From: Pseudomonas nitroreducens NBRC 12694
GTDB taxonomy: Bacteria; Pseudomonadota; Gammaproteobacteria; Pseudomonadales; Pseudomonadaceae
Reading direction: 5' to 3'
Length of the DNA: 58,126 bases
Assembly (NCBI RefSeq): GCF_002091755.1
Contig: NZ_BDAI01000021.1
Location: 1-58,126 of the forward strand
This document shows, one piece after another, positions 24,502-32,611 of the stretch. How positions within the stretch are numbered: the stretch's first letter is position 1; each line of letters begins with the position of its first letter. A model generated the notes under the pieces. The model was not told the DNA's origin, searched no databases, and worked only from the letters and a program-made list of their open reading frames with translations. Made by a program: the position numbers and the translations under genes.

Positions 24502-27060
24502 TCAGAAGTACTGGGTAAGGCTGAACTTGGCGTTGCGGCCCTGGCTGTAGACGCTGTCGCCGGCCAGCGCCGGGTGGTAGTCGCGGTTGAACAGGTTGTC
24601 CACGGTGAAGTTCAGCTCGGTATTCTCGAAGCCCAGGCGGCGCGGCTTCCAGCTGGCGAAGACGCGCTGGGTGTCATAGCTGTCGTTGACCGTCTGGTCC
24701 CAGAAGATGTCGCCGACGCTGGTGCCCATGCCGCCCTTGTACTTGTCGCTGGGCAGGCGGTCGGTCTGGCGGACGAACTCGCCCTGCCAGCCGATCTGCG
24801 CGTCCCACGCCGGAATCTTGGTGCCCAGGGTGGCGACCCACTTGGCCGGCGGCACGTCACGCGCCCACACGTTCGGCCCCCAGGGATTGCTGTAGGCGCC
24901 GTCGTGCTTGCCGGTCACCCACGAGTACGACAGCCCGCCGAACAGCCAGGGGCTGTCGTAGAAACTCTCGATCTCGAAGCCCTTGTAGGTCACGCCCGGC
25001 AGGTTGCGGTAGTTGGAGAGCGGCAGGTAGTCGCCGCAGCTGCCGGAGATGGTGCCGTTGTCGATGGCCTGCTGCTCGCAGCCGACGCTGCGGGTGCGGA
25101 AAATCTCGTCCTTGATCTTGTTCTGGAACAGCGTGGTGCGCACCTGCAGGTTGTCGCCGTTGATGAACAGGTCCGGCAGGTTGACCAGCGAGCCGAAGCG
25201 CAGCGCATGAATGCGCTCGGGGTCGAGGTCGCGGCTGGTGGCGCTGACCGTGCTGCTGTTCTGCACCTCGTACATCTCGTCGATCACCGGCGCACGCCAG
25301 GTGCGGCTGTAGTCGGCGAAGAAGCCCAGGCGCTCGGTGGCCGTCCAGAACAGCGAGAGGCGCGGCGACCAGCCGCTGTAGGTCTGCGAGCTGTAGTCGT
25401 GGCCTTGCGCGGCGTTGTTGTAGATCGGCGCGTCATTGTCCTTGCCCTGGTTGCGCACATGGTCGAAGCGCAACGACGGGGTGATGGTCACGCTGCCCAG
25501 GGTCAGCGCGTCCTGGATGTAGGCGCTGTTGGTGTTCTGCTTGCCGCTGGGCATGAAGGTCGGCTGGAAGTGCCCATAGTTGTAGCGCGCGGTGTTGTAG
25601 GTGGAGCCGGGGATATACATGTCGGTGGTGCGGGTGTGCCGGTGGAACTCGGTACCCACGGTGAACGCATGCTGTACCGGGCCGGTGGCGAACAGGCTGG
25701 TGTTGCGCAACTCCAGCACCTTGTCCTTGTAGTCGGTATCCATCTTGCGGCCACCGGTGGAGACCTGGAAGAAGGCGTCCGGATTACGCTCGTCGGTCTG
25801 GTCGATGTGCGACTCGGAGTACTGCACCATCAGGTCGATCAGCGGGTTATCGATCGGGTGGTATTCGTACTTGCCGGACCAGGTCGTGTCGGTGGTGTCG
25901 CGGTGCGCCAGCAGGCGCTTGAGCGCCGCTTCATAGCCGTAGCGATCAATGCTCGACTGGGTCGGTGGCGTCGGGTAGGAGGCCGAGGAGAACGGCGTCC
26001 AGCGGGTGCTGTGGGAGCGGCTGTAGGCCAGGCTGATGTCGTTGTCGAGGTTGGGGTGCAGGTTCAGCTTGAACAGCCCGGCGTCCAGGTCCTGGGCGCT
26101 ATTGGGCAAGCGGCTGGGGTTGATCGGGTAGTTGTTGTTCGGGTCGGGAATGTGCCCGGCGAGCTTGATGTCGCGGCCATCGCGAGCGGTAACGTAGGCC
26201 AGCGCATCGACCTTGCGGTCCTCGGTGCGACCATAGACGGCGCCGCTGTAGATCTTCTGCTGGTCGTTGGAGTGGTAGCCATACTTGAGCATGGCGCCGA
26301 CGTTCTGATCGTCGCGCAGCAGGTCCGGCGCGTCCTTGGTTTCCATGTGCACGGTGCCGCCGAAGCCGCCGTTGCCGTTGTAGACCGAGTGCGGGCCCTT
26401 CTCCACTTCGATGCGCTTGATCAGCTCCGGCTCGATGAACACGGTGCCCTGCTGGTAGCGCTCGAAGCCGCTCTTGGGTGCGCCGTCGAGGGTGAAGGGC
26501 ACGTCCTCGGCATCGCCCAGGCCCCAGATGTTGACGGTCTGCCCGCCCGGCTTGGGCGAGCCGCCCATGGTCACGCCGGGCAGGGTCTGCAGCAGGGTGG
26601 GAATGTTGTCGGCCTGGATGCGCTCGATGTCCTTGCGGGTCAGGGTCGAACGGCCGACATTGCTGGAGTCCACCGACAGGCCGCTGCCGACGACGGTCTG
26701 CGAATCCAGTTCCATGGCGTTGTCGCTGAACTTGTCGACCTTGCCGGAGCGCCGCACGACAAAGCCGTCGCCCGCCTCCACCAGTTCCAGCGACGAGCCC
26801 TTGAGCAGGTGCTCCAGGGCTTCGCGCATGCTGTAGCGGCCGGCTACCGCGGGAGCCTTGAGCCCCTCCAGCTGGGAGGCGTCATAAAGCACCTGCACGC
26901 CGGCCTGCTGCGACAGGCTGCCGATGGAGTCGCTCAGTGCCTGCGCCGGCAGGTCGATCTGCCAATCGGCAGCGCGGCTGTACTCGGCCATCATCAGGCT
27001 GCCGAGCAGCACGGCACAGCCCAGCGGGCGTGCGAACGGGAAGTTGAAACGAGACTGCAT
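24502..27060 (-). CDS. TonB-dependent heme/hemophore receptor, HasR-like, with STN signalling domain
   Basis: 852 residues from ATG 27060 (GGGGAGGG upstream). Signal peptide MQSRFNFPFARPLGCAVLLG to a YSRAA cleavage site; STN signalling domain (WQIDLPAQALSDSIGSLSQQ to VVRRSG, ~residues 35-105) for contact with a FecR-type anti-sigma; plug with GQTVNIWGLGDAEDVPFTLDGAPK and EPELIKRIEVEKGPHSVYNGNGGFGGTVHMETKDA; 22-strand barrel with WRAP motif and terminal SLTQYF. The GPHSV(Y)NGNGGFGG plug and the STN domain match my memory of HasR. No hemophore gene hasA or secretion genes are adjacent. Other TonB substrates (ferri-siderophores) cannot be excluded. Confidence 0.75.
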   Translation of the reverse strand: MQSRFNFPFARPLGCAVLLGSLMMAEYSRAADWQIDLPAQALSDSIGSLSQQAGVQVLYDASQLEGLKAPAVAGRYSMREALEHLLKGSSLELVEAGDGFVVRRSGKVDKFSDNAMELDSQTVVGSGLSVDSSNVGRSTLTRKDIERIQADNIPTLLQTLPGVTMGGSPKPGGQTVNIWGLGDAEDVPFTLDGAPKSGFERYQQGTVFIEPELIKRIEVEKGPHSVYNGNGGFGGTVHMETKDAPDLLRDDQNVGAMLKYGYHSNDQQKIYSGAVYGRTEDRKVDALAYVTARDGRDIKLAGHIPDPNNNYPINPSRLPNSAQDLDAGLFKLNLHPNLDNDISLAYSRSHSTRWTPFSSASYPTPPTQSSIDRYGYEAALKRLLAHRDTTDTTWSGKYEYHPIDNPLIDLMVQYSESHIDQTDERNPDAFFQVSTGGRKMDTDYKDKVLELRNTSLFATGPVQHAFTVGTEFHRHTRTTDMYIPGSTYNTARYNYGHFQPTFMPSGKQNTNSAYIQDALTLGSVTITPSLRFDHVRNQGKDNDAPIYNNAAQGHDYSSQTYSGWSPRLSLFWTATERLGFFADYSRTWRAPVIDEMYEVQNSSTVSATSRDLDPERIHALRFGSLVNLPDLFINGDNLQVRTTLFQNKIKDEIFRTRSVGCEQQAIDNGTISGSCGDYLPLSNYRNLPGVTYKGFEIESFYDSPWLFGGLSYSWVTGKHDGAYSNPWGPNVWARDVPPAKWVATLGTKIPAWDAQIGWQGEFVRQTDRLPSDKYKGGMGTSVGDIFWDQTVNDSYDTQRVFASWKPRRLGFENTELNFTVDNLFNRDYHPALAGDSVYSQGRNAKFSLTQYF

Positions 27061-27211
27061 GCAAGGCCCTCCCCAGGGACGAAAAGCGCTGCGCGTTTCG
27101 CAGCGAATGACGGGGAAGACCCTCATTCGAGAAAAAACCACACCTGCAAATAAAAATATTTCTCAAAAATGATTCAGGGTACGTGGGAGCGGAAACGGGT
27201 ACGGGATTTTC

Positions 27212-27289
27212 GTAGGAGCGAGCCTGCTCGCGAACCGGCCCAGGTCCGGTGCTTCCGGGAAATACGTTCGCGAGCAAGCTCGCTCCTAC
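27212..27289. repeat. REP pair (GGAGCGAGC type)
   Basis: Left arm GTAGGAGCGAGCCTGCTCGC (one change from the copy at 24407), right arm GCGAGCAAGCTCGCTCCTAC. It sits inside the sigma/anti-sigma/receptor cluster, between the anti-sigma and receptor genes, so the receptor probably has its own promoter just downstream (AT-rich patch 27130-27175). Confidence 0.85.
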
Positions 27290-27302
27290 AAGGGAGGGGC
27301 GA

Positions 27303-28253
27303 TCAGCGCGGCAGGATCACGGCGCTGCCATCGGCCTTGCGCTGCACGCGCACGTCGAGCAGTACCGGCAGGGCCGCGAGGAAGTCGTCCGGGCGGGCCA
27401 GGCGCACGTTGCCGGAGATGGGCCTCTGCGCCAGGCGCTCATCGCCGAGGCGGATGGGCGCAGCGCGGTACTGCGACAACTCGTCCACCAGCGCCCCCAG
27501 GGGCTGATTGCGGAAGGCGAGCATGCCGTCGCGCCACGCAGCGATGGAGGCGACAGGTACGCGGTCGATCTGCGCCTCCCCTGCCCCGGCAGCAAGCTGG
27601 GCGCGATCACCCGCGGTCAGGGTCTGCTCGTCACGCGCATCGAGTTTCGCCTGCAAGGCCACCTTGCCGTGGCGCACGGCCACCGTCAGGCCGTCGTCCG
27701 TGCGGTGCACATCGAAACCGGTGCCAAGGACGCGCACACGGCTGCCACCGGAGGTCACCCGGAAGGGCCGGGCAACATCGTGGGTGACTTCGAAATAGGC
27801 CTCGCCGCGCAGCAATTGGACATCGCGGAACGCATCCGAGAAGTTCACGCGCAACGACGAATCCCCCGCGAGGAAAACCCGCGTGCCGTCGGCCAACGTC
27901 ACCTCGCGCTGCTCGCCCGCAGCGGTGCTCTGCACCTGTTGCGGATCGGCCAGGCGGCCGCCGCTGAAGTCGTTTGCCAGCAGCAACGCCGCGCAGAACA
28001 CACTGGCAGCCGCGAGCCCGCGCCAAGGCCATGCCGGGCGACGGCCAGGCACGATGGCCGGTCGGCGGATATGGTCGAGATCGCTCCACAACTGCTCGAT
28101 CTCACGGTAGGCGGATTCATGCGCAGGGTCTTCCGCCAGCCAGTCGGCGAAGGCCTGGCGCTCGCGGGCATCCCAGGCGCCTGCGCGCTGGCGGCTGAAC
28201 CACTTGGCGGCGAGTTCGTCGATCACCTGCTGGCGTTCTTCCTGCGGCGTCAT
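27303..28253 (-). CDS. FecR-family anti-sigma factor / signal transducer
   Basis: 316 residues. Cytoplasmic DUF4880-type N-terminus (AAKWFSRQRAGAWDARERQAFADWLAEDPAHESAYRE), one transmembrane helix (GLAAASVFCAALLLAN, residues ~80-95), then a periplasmic FecR domain (GEQREVTLADGTRVFLAGDSSLRVNF, RGEAYFEVTHDVARPFRV, VRVLGTGFDV) and an STN-like tail (AAPIRLGDERLAQRPISGNV). Its ATG overlaps the sigma stop as ATGA, the usual coupling. It should hold the sigma factor inactive until the receptor binds its ligand. Confidence 0.93.
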   Translation of the reverse strand: MTPQEERQQVIDELAAKWFSRQRAGAWDARERQAFADWLAEDPAHESAYREIEQLWSDLDHIRRPAIVPGRRPAWPWRGLAAASVFCAALLLANDFSGGRLADPQQVQSTAAGEQREVTLADGTRVFLAGDSSLRVNFSDAFRDVQLLRGEAYFEVTHDVARPFRVTSGGSRVRVLGTGFDVHRTDDGLTVAVRHGKVALQAKLDARDEQTLTAGDRAQLAAGAGEAQIDRVPVASIAAWRDGMLAFRNQPLGALVDELSQYRAAPIRLGDERLAQRPISGNVRLARPDDFLAALPVLLDVRVQRKADGSAVILPR

Positions 28254-28771
28254 GCTTCGCCCTCTCCCTGAACCTGACGCTTGCAATGCAGCAGCGCGCT
28301 GGCAACGTGCTTCTCCACCATGCTCAATGAAATCCCCATGCGCCTGGCTACCTCCGGCTGCGAAAGGCCATCGAACTTGTGCAGGATGAAGGCCTCGCGG
28401 CGCCGTGGCGGGAGGCTGTCGAGCGCCTTCGAAAGCTGGCGAAGATAACGTTGTCGCTCGAACTGCACCACGGGTTCGCCTCCTTCGGCGGCCGGTTGCT
28501 GGTCATGGTCGAGGGCCTCTTCCGGCTCATTGGAGAAGCGCCGGGAGCGCTGCCAGTGGTCGCGCAGCAGGTTGCGCGCGACCTGGAAGAGAAATGCGCG
28601 CGGCTGTTCCACTTCATGCCGCGAGGAGGACTTGAGCCACTGGGCGAAGGCATCCTGGGCGAGGTCGGCGGCATCCGCCGAACTGCCCAGCTGCTTGCGC
28701 AGGAAACGCAGCAGTTCGCCATGGAAGGAGCGATAGGCCTGGGACACCGAACGGGAGAAACGCTCATCCAT
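28250..28771 (-). CDS. ECF sigma factor (FecI/HasI type)
   Basis: 173 residues. Region 2 reads FLRKQLGSSADAADLAQDAFAQWL with PRAFLFQVARNLLRDHWQR; region 4 reads LDSLPPRRREAFILHKFDGLSQPEVARRMGISLSMVEKHVASAL. This is the iron-starvation ECF group. It should transcribe the downstream receptor gene. A Fur box lies 100 bp upstream. Gene order sigma, anti-sigma, receptor equals hasI-hasS-hasR of P. aeruginosa, but only family-level identity is claimed. Confidence 0.93.
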   Translation of the reverse strand: MDERFSRSVSQAYRSFHGELLRFLRKQLGSSADAADLAQDAFAQWLKSSSRHEVEQPRAFLFQVARNLLRDHWQRSRRFSNEPEEALDHDQQPAAEGGEPVVQFERQRYLRQLSKALDSLPPRRREAFILHKFDGLSQPEVARRMGISLSMVEKHVASALLHCKRQVQGEGEA

Positions 28772-28870
28772 CGACCCACGCCTCCCGGCGTCGCCGCCCT
28801 GCCCCGCTGTTGCCCGCTACCACGTCGCCCCCGAACCGAGGCGCTGGGCCTCGACAACCATCGAACCGCA

Positions 28871-28893
28871 CAAATGATAATACATATCATTTG
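28871..28893. promoter_or_regulatory. Fur box upstream of the ECF sigma gene
   Basis: A perfect inverted repeat with 9-bp arms CAAATGATA and TATCATTTG and a 5-nt spacer (ATACA). It keeps the ATGATA.. .TATCAT core of the Fur consensus and lies in a short AT-rich island in otherwise GC-rich DNA. It predicts repression of the sigma/anti-sigma genes under iron sufficiency. Confidence 0.85.
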
Positions 28894-28957
28894 CGAAAAT
28901 GAAGCCGAACGCGAGCGCCGGATAGCAGAAGGCCGCCTCGCGGCGGCCCTCGGGGAT

Positions 28958-29917
28958 TCAGAGGTTGGCGATGCGCGCCCTTCGCGCCCGGTAACTGCGC
29001 AACAGTGAAGGCGCCAGCGCGGTCAGCGCGGAGCCGCTGACCACCAGCAGCGCGCCGACATAGGCCAGCCCGTTGAGGTCTTCGGGCAGCACGAACTCCG
29101 GCCACAGCGAGGCAGCCAGCGCCACCGACGCGAAGGTCACCAGCGGGGTGATCGCCAGGGTCGCGCTGACCCGCGAGGCCTCCCAGTGCGCCAGCGCCTC
29201 GGCGAAGGCGCCATAGGCCACCAGGGTGTTCAGGCAGCAGGCCAGCAGCAGCCAGCCCTGGAGCGGCGAGAGGTCCAGCGCTTCCAGCGGATGCGCCCAG
29301 AGCGTGAGCAACGCGCCGCAGCCCAGGTAGATCACCATCATTACCTGCACCGAGGTCCACTGGGTCAGCAGTTGCTTCTGCGCCAGGCCGTAGAAGGTCC
29401 AGATGAAGGCGGCAAAGACCACGATCAGCACGCCGGTAGTGTACTCGCCCAGCGAGCTGAACAGTTCCGCCAGACGCTGGTTGAAGAACAGCCCGAAACC
29501 GAAGATGAGTACGGCAAGCCCCAGCGCCTGACCGATGCTGAAGCTCTCCTTGAAGACGAACAGGCTGCCCAGCAGGAGCAGGATCGGCGCGATCTGGATC
29601 ACCAGTTGCGTGGTGCCCGGCGTGAGCATGCGCAGGCCGATCAGGTAGCACACGTAGTTGCCGGTCAGGCCGAGAATGGCCAGCAGCACCAATCCCTTGC
29701 CGCGCGCGCCAAGTGGCGAGAAGCGCGGCAGCTGGCGGGTGAAGGCCAGGTAGATCAGCAGCAGACCACCGGACACCACCAGGCGAAACCAGGTGACGGT
29801 GATCGGGTCCATGACCTTGAGCACTTCCTTGAGCTTGATCGGCAGGATGCCCCAGAGAACGGCGGTGACCAGGGCCAGGAACAGGCCGAATTGCCAGCGG
29901 CCGGATGAAACGTGCAT
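28958..29917 (-). CDS. EamA (DMT-family) transporter
   Basis: 319 residues from MHVSSGRWQFGL, ten predicted transmembrane helices in two EamA halves (FLALVTAVLWGILPIKLKEVL... and VLIVVFAAFIWTFYGLAQKQLL...). Drug/metabolite transporter superfamily; likely an exporter of small metabolites or amino acids. The ATG at 29947 would add ten residues. It ends only 65 bp before the Fur box, and its transcription runs toward the sigma gene, so readthrough is possible. Confidence 0.85.
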   Translation of the reverse strand: MHVSSGRWQFGLFLALVTAVLWGILPIKLKEVLKVMDPITVTWFRLVVSGGLLLIYLAFTRQLPRFSPLGARGKGLVLLAILGLTGNYVCYLIGLRMLTPGTTQLVIQIAPILLLLGSLFVFKESFSIGQALGLAVLIFGFGLFFNQRLAELFSSLGEYTTGVLIVVFAAFIWTFYGLAQKQLLTQWTSVQVMMVIYLGCGALLTLWAHPLEALDLSPLQGWLLLACCLNTLVAYGAFAEALAHWEASRVSATLAITPLVTFASVALAASLWPEFVLPEDLNGLAYVGALLVVSGSALTALAPSLLRSYRARRARIANL

Positions 29918-30010
29918 GGAAGCCTCGACGCGTGTGCGGTCCGCCATGCTAAGTCATGGCGGTATCGCCCCATAGGAACAGTTGCGTTGCGCAACTGTTC
30001 CGGTCGCCGC

Positions 30011-30430
30011 TCAGATCAGGGTCGAGAGGCGCAGCAGCCACCAGATCAGGATGATCAGCTGAACGAAGAAGGCAGCGAAACGCACCCACACCGCCAGCGC
30101 GGAAGTACTGAGCAGGTGCACCACCGACTGGACGATGCGCGCCACCAGCAGGGTTGGCGCCAGCGGGTCGGTGATTACCGTCTGCTGAGTGACCATCGCA
30201 TAGAGCAGCACCGCGCAGAACAGCGGCACGTTCTCCACGCAGTTGGCGTGGGCACGCACCAGGCGCTGGCCGAAAGTGCCGGGGGTGTTGCTGCCGTCGG
30301 CGGCGAAGACGTTGACCTTCATGCGGCCGCTCATCACCAGCAGGCCACGCTGGTTGACCAGCAGCAGAACCAGCAGCACGGTCCAGGCGACCAGGCCGAG
30401 CAATGCGAAGGCAGAGGGACTCAGGGACAT
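30011..30430 (-). CDS. MAPEG-family membrane protein
   Basis: 139 residues, four hydrophobic segments. The MAPEG pattern is seen in QRLVRAHANCVENVPLFCAVLL (helix 2, with the family's RAHxNxxEN motif) and LLVARIVQSVVHLLS. MAPEG proteins include glutathione-dependent enzymes and proteins of unknown role; bacterial members are mostly uncharacterised. GGAGT precedes the ATG. Confidence 0.88.
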   Translation of the reverse strand: MSLSPSAFALLGLVAWTVLLVLLLVNQRGLLVMSGRMKVNVFAADGSNTPGTFGQRLVRAHANCVENVPLFCAVLLYAMVTQQTVITDPLAPTLLVARIVQSVVHLLSTSALAVWVRFAAFFVQLIILIWWLLRLSTLI

Positions 30431-30525
30431 GCGGGACTCCTTTCTCTTGTTGGTTTGAGCGGGAGTCTAAGGGAAGTAGAGCAATTGCTCTAGCCGTTTG
30501 CCGCTGGCGCAAAGCCTGGCTATTC

Positions 30526-30603
30526 GTAGGATGGGTGGAGCTTGCGATACACATCGGGCCACGCGCCGACAGCATGGGTGTCGCTGCGCTCCAGCCCTCC
30601 TAC
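30526..30603. repeat. Imperfect inverted repeat element, copy 2
   Basis: Starts GTAGGATGGGTGGAGCTTGC and ends with a near-complement CCCTCCTAC; inner arms TACACATC / ATGGGTGT. Clearly related to the copy at 3047-3125, with the same outer arms and a different central part. Confidence 0.65.
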
Positions 30604-30636
30604 AAAATCGCCCGGCGCGTCCCGGAAGCCGTCGCG

Positions 30637-30662
30637 CAAAAGGAAACGGGCAGCCCGTTTCC
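30637..30662 (-). terminator. Terminator of the ssu operon
   Basis: GGAAACGGGC-A-GCCCGTTTCC, a perfect 10-bp stem, followed on the minus strand by TTTTGC. 30 bp after the ssuF stop. An alternative stem CGGGCAG (30647-30653) with CTGCCCG (30666-30672) would compete with it. Confidence 0.8.
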
Positions 30663-30691
30663 GGACTGCCCGTTGTATTCCAGCGCCGCAT

Positions 30692-30907
30692 TCAGAGCTT
30701 GGCGATGGACACCTCGGTGGATTTCACGAAGGCGATCACTTCGCTGCCGATGGCCAGTTCCAGCTCTTTCACGGAACGGGTGGTGATCACCGAGGTGACG
30801 ATGCCAGCGGCAGTCTGCACGTCGATTTCCGACAGTACATCGCCTTCGACGATTTCCTTGATGGTGCCCTTGAACTGGTTGCGGACGTTGATGGCTTTGA
30901 TGGTCAT
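30692..30907 (-). CDS. ssuF: SsuF, molbindin (Mop/TOBE) protein of the sulfonate operon
   Basis: 71 residues forming a single TOBE/Mop domain: INVRNQFKGTIKEIVEGDVLSEIDVQTAAG then VTSVITTRSVKELELAIGSEVIAFVKSTEVSIAKL. Molbindins bind molybdate or other oxyanions. In pseudomonads it is the last gene of ssuEADCBF and is needed for growth on some organosulfur sources; its exact role is unclear. 44 bp downstream of ssuB. Confidence 0.9.
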   Translation of the reverse strand: MTIKAINVRNQFKGTIKEIVEGDVLSEIDVQTAAGIVTSVITTRSVKELELAIGSEVIAFVKSTEVSIAKL

Positions 30908-30951
30908 GGCGTAGCTCCTTGGGAGAATGGGGTCTTCGGATGAACGTTGGA

Positions 30952-31764
30952 TCAGAGCGCCCAGCGCAGCTGCGTGGGCAGTGGGGAAACAGGTTCCGGC
31001 TCGGGCGGCTGCGCCGGCAGCGACAGCACGCGTTCGAGCACTTCGGCTTCCAGCGCGGCCAGGCGTGCCGAACCACGGGCGCGCGGGCGGTGCAGCTCGA
31101 CATTGAGGTCCAGGCCGATCTCGCCATCCTCGATGAGGATCACCCGGTCGGCGATGGCCACGGCCTCGGCGACATCATGGGTGACCAGCAGCACGGTGAA
31201 GCCATGCTGCTGCCAGAGGCGCTCGATCAGTTGCTGCATCTCGATACGGGTCAGGGCATCCAGCGCGCCCAGCGGCTCGTCGAGCAGCAGCAGGCGCGGC
31301 TGGTGGATCAGGGCGCGGGCCAGGGCCACGCGCTGCTTCTGGCCACCGGACAGGCTGGCCGGCCACTCGTTGGCGCGGTCGGCGAGGCCCACGGCTTCCA
31401 GCGCGTCCAGCGCCTTCTTGCGCCAGTCGCCTTTGAGGCCGAGGCCGACGTTGTCGATCACCCGCTTCCAGGGCAGCAGCCGCGAGTCCTGGAACATCAG
31501 ACGGGTTTCTTCGCGGGCACTGTCCAGCGGCGCGGAGCCGGCCAGCAGTTGCCCGTCGCTGGCCTCGTCGAGCCCGGCCAGCAGTCGCAGCAGGGTGCTC
31601 TTGCCGCAACCGCTGCGGCCGACGATGGCGACGAACTGGCCGGCGGGAATCCGCAGATCGATACCCTTGAGCACTTCACGCTCGCCGAAGCGTTTACGGA
31701 CGTTTTCCAGCGCCAGCGGGATGCCTTTCTTGAGTTTCTGAGGCAGGTTGTTCACCGCATTCAT
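30952..31764 (-). CDS. ssuB: SsuB, sulfonate ABC transporter ATPase
   Basis: 270 residues. Walker A GRSGCGKST, Q-loop MFQDSRLLPW, signature SLSGGQKQR, Walker B LLLLDEPLGALD and switch His VTHDVAEAV. The DSRLLPWKRVIDNVGLGL stretch is characteristic of the nitrate/sulfonate/taurine group. The start overlaps the ssuC stop by 4 bp. The C-terminal ~35 residues (LPAQPPEPEPVSPLPTQL) are Pro-rich, typical of Pseudomonas SsuB. Confidence 0.94.
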   Translation of the reverse strand: MNAVNNLPQKLKKGIPLALENVRKRFGEREVLKGIDLRIPAGQFVAIVGRSGCGKSTLLRLLAGLDEASDGQLLAGSAPLDSAREETRLMFQDSRLLPWKRVIDNVGLGLKGDWRKKALDALEAVGLADRANEWPASLSGGQKQRVALARALIHQPRLLLLDEPLGALDALTRIEMQQLIERLWQQHGFTVLLVTHDVAEAVAIADRVILIEDGEIGLDLNVELHRPRARGSARLAALEAEVLERVLSLPAQPPEPEPVSPLPTQLRWAL

Positions 31765-32549
31765 GCCGCACCTCCCTTGACCTGATAGGCCGGGTGCCAG
31801 CGCAGCCAGACGCGCTCAAGGCCGCGGGCGGCGAGATCGGCCAGCTTGCCGAGCACGGCGTAGAGCAGGATGGCCAGGACTACGACGTCGGTCTGCAGGA
31901 ATTCGCGGGCGTTCATCGCCAGGTAGCCGATGCCGGAGTTGGCGGAAATGGTCTCAGCGACGATCAGGGTCAGCCACATGAAGCCCAGGGCGAAGCGCAC
32001 GCCGACCAGGATCGAGGGCAGCGCGCCGGGCAGGATCACCTGGCGGAACAGGGCGAAGCCGGACAGCCCGTAGCTGCGCGACATTTCCAGCAGGCCCGGG
32101 TCGATGTTGCGGATGCCGTGGTAGGTGTTGAGGTAGATCGGGAACAGCGTGCCGAGGGCGACCAGGAAGATCTTCGCCGACTCGTCGATGCCGAACCACA
32201 GGATCACCAGCGGGATCAGCGCCAGGTGCGGCACGTTGCGGATCATCTGCACGGAGCTGTCGAGGAAGCGCTCGCCCCACTTCGACAGGCCGGTGATCAG
32301 CCCCAGCACCAGGCCGATGCTGCCGCCGATGAGGAAGCCGACGGCGGCACGCCAGGTGCTGATCGCCAGGTGTTGCCACAGTTCGCCGCTGACCACCAGG
32401 TGGTAGCCGGCCTCGGCCACCGCGCTGGGCGCCGGCAGGATACGGCTGGACAGCCAGCCGAATTCCACCGCCAGTTGCCAGATCACCACCAGGCCCACCG
32501 GCAGGGCCCAGGGCGCGAGGCGCTGGGCGAGTTGATTGGAATTGCTCAT
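31761..32549 (-). CDS. ssuC: SsuC, sulfonate ABC transporter permease
   Basis: 262 residues, about six transmembrane helices of the BPD_transp_1 fold. The coupling (EAA-like) loop is EMSRSYGLSGFALFRQVILPGALPSILVGVR, and the helix before it ALGTLFPIYLNTYHGIRNIDPGLLE is typical of alkanesulfonate permeases. Start at ATG 32549. A hairpin (TCGGGCGG with CCGCCCGA) fills the 62-bp gap after ssuD at 32571-32603. Confidence 0.94.
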   Translation of the reverse strand: MSNSNQLAQRLAPWALPVGLVVIWQLAVEFGWLSSRILPAPSAVAEAGYHLVVSGELWQHLAISTWRAAVGFLIGGSIGLVLGLITGLSKWGERFLDSSVQMIRNVPHLALIPLVILWFGIDESAKIFLVALGTLFPIYLNTYHGIRNIDPGLLEMSRSYGLSGFALFRQVILPGALPSILVGVRFALGFMWLTLIVAETISANSGIGYLAMNAREFLQTDVVVLAILLYAVLGKLADLAARGLERVWLRWHPAYQVKGGAA

Positions 32550-32611
32550 TTCGTCTCTCCGGATTCTTCGTCGGGCGGATCACGCGGCGCGTTTGCCGCC
32601 CGACCGCCTTA

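Noticed and set aside
24382..27153. 923-codon open frame on the plus strand
   Set aside because: It is antisense to the TonB receptor; the translation is low-complexity (Val/Ala/Arg/Glu-rich) with no domain, typical of a high-GC shadow frame.
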